Positions 55,447 to 64,000 of a DNA stretch of 64,000 nt are shown here, one piece after another. The DNA is taken from assembly GCF_002775205.1 (NCBI RefSeq), contig NC_036454.1, positions 27,264,283 through 27,328,282 on the forward strand, read 5' to 3'. This DNA comes from Xiphophorus maculatus (Eukaryota; Chordata; Actinopteri; Cyprinodontiformes; Poeciliidae). A program made the translations under genes and the position numbers. The notes beneath the pieces are model-generated. The model ran no database searches and was not told the DNA's origin. It saw only the letters and a program-made list of their open reading frames with translations. Position 1 is the stretch's first letter, and every line of letters begins with the position of its first letter.

Positions 55447-64000
<8,554 letters not shown>

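Overview
The window is vertebrate nuclear DNA, almost certainly from a teleost fish. It has many-exon genes with GT-AG introns (many only about 80-120 bp), AT-rich introns, and fish-type repeats: hAT and piggyBac MITEs, a Tc1/mariner relic, and L1/Tx1-like and I-like LINEs. All gene calls rest on reading exons by eye. For every multi-exon model the splice phases close exactly, and this is the main support for the exon coordinates.

Layout, left to right. (1) 644-2841, minus strand: first coding exons of tmem150a, running off the left edge. (2) 3-11 kb: repeats, including a complete non-autonomous piggyBac element with TTAA flanks and a long (CA)n tract. (3) 11186-13699, plus: kcnv2, the silent potassium-channel subunit Kv8.2, in two exons. 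(4) 15565-16257: 3' end of an RNase H-bearing LINE, just upstream of atp5me (16412-17827, plus; ATP synthase subunit e). (5) 20009-21042, plus: rbp4l (purpurin), a retinol-binding lipocalin, with a TATA box. (6) 21535-33817, minus: all 14 coding exons of idua (alpha-L-iduronidase), tail to tail with rbp4l. (7) Inside idua intron 7: an almost intact 5.8-kb LINE (24194-29984) flanked on both sides by (TTC)n. (8) 35290-52112, minus: all 27 coding exons of tnks (tankyrase 1). (9) 53299-54401: a Tc1/mariner relic. (10) 55447-64000, minus: the PAZ-to-PIWI half of piwil2, running off the right edge, with two complete hAT elements in its introns.

The genes are not one pathway. kcnv2 and rbp4l are both photoreceptor-associated and lie 6.3 kb apart with only atp5me between them. 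idua is a lysosomal enzyme gene whose 5' region carries three CACGTG boxes, one a 9/10 match to the CLEAR motif. tnks and piwil2 are unrelated neighbours.

The most notable feature is the LINE in idua intron 7. It appears to have integrated into a (TTC)n tract that is itself the polypyrimidine tract of the intron's 3' splice site. This duplicated the tract, enlarged an intron of roughly 120 bp about 50-fold, and moved any ancestral branch point 5.8 kb away. Its structure fits the microsatellite-targeting Tx1-clade LINEs of fish (Koshi type). Each of its two ORFs is broken by a single in-frame TAA.
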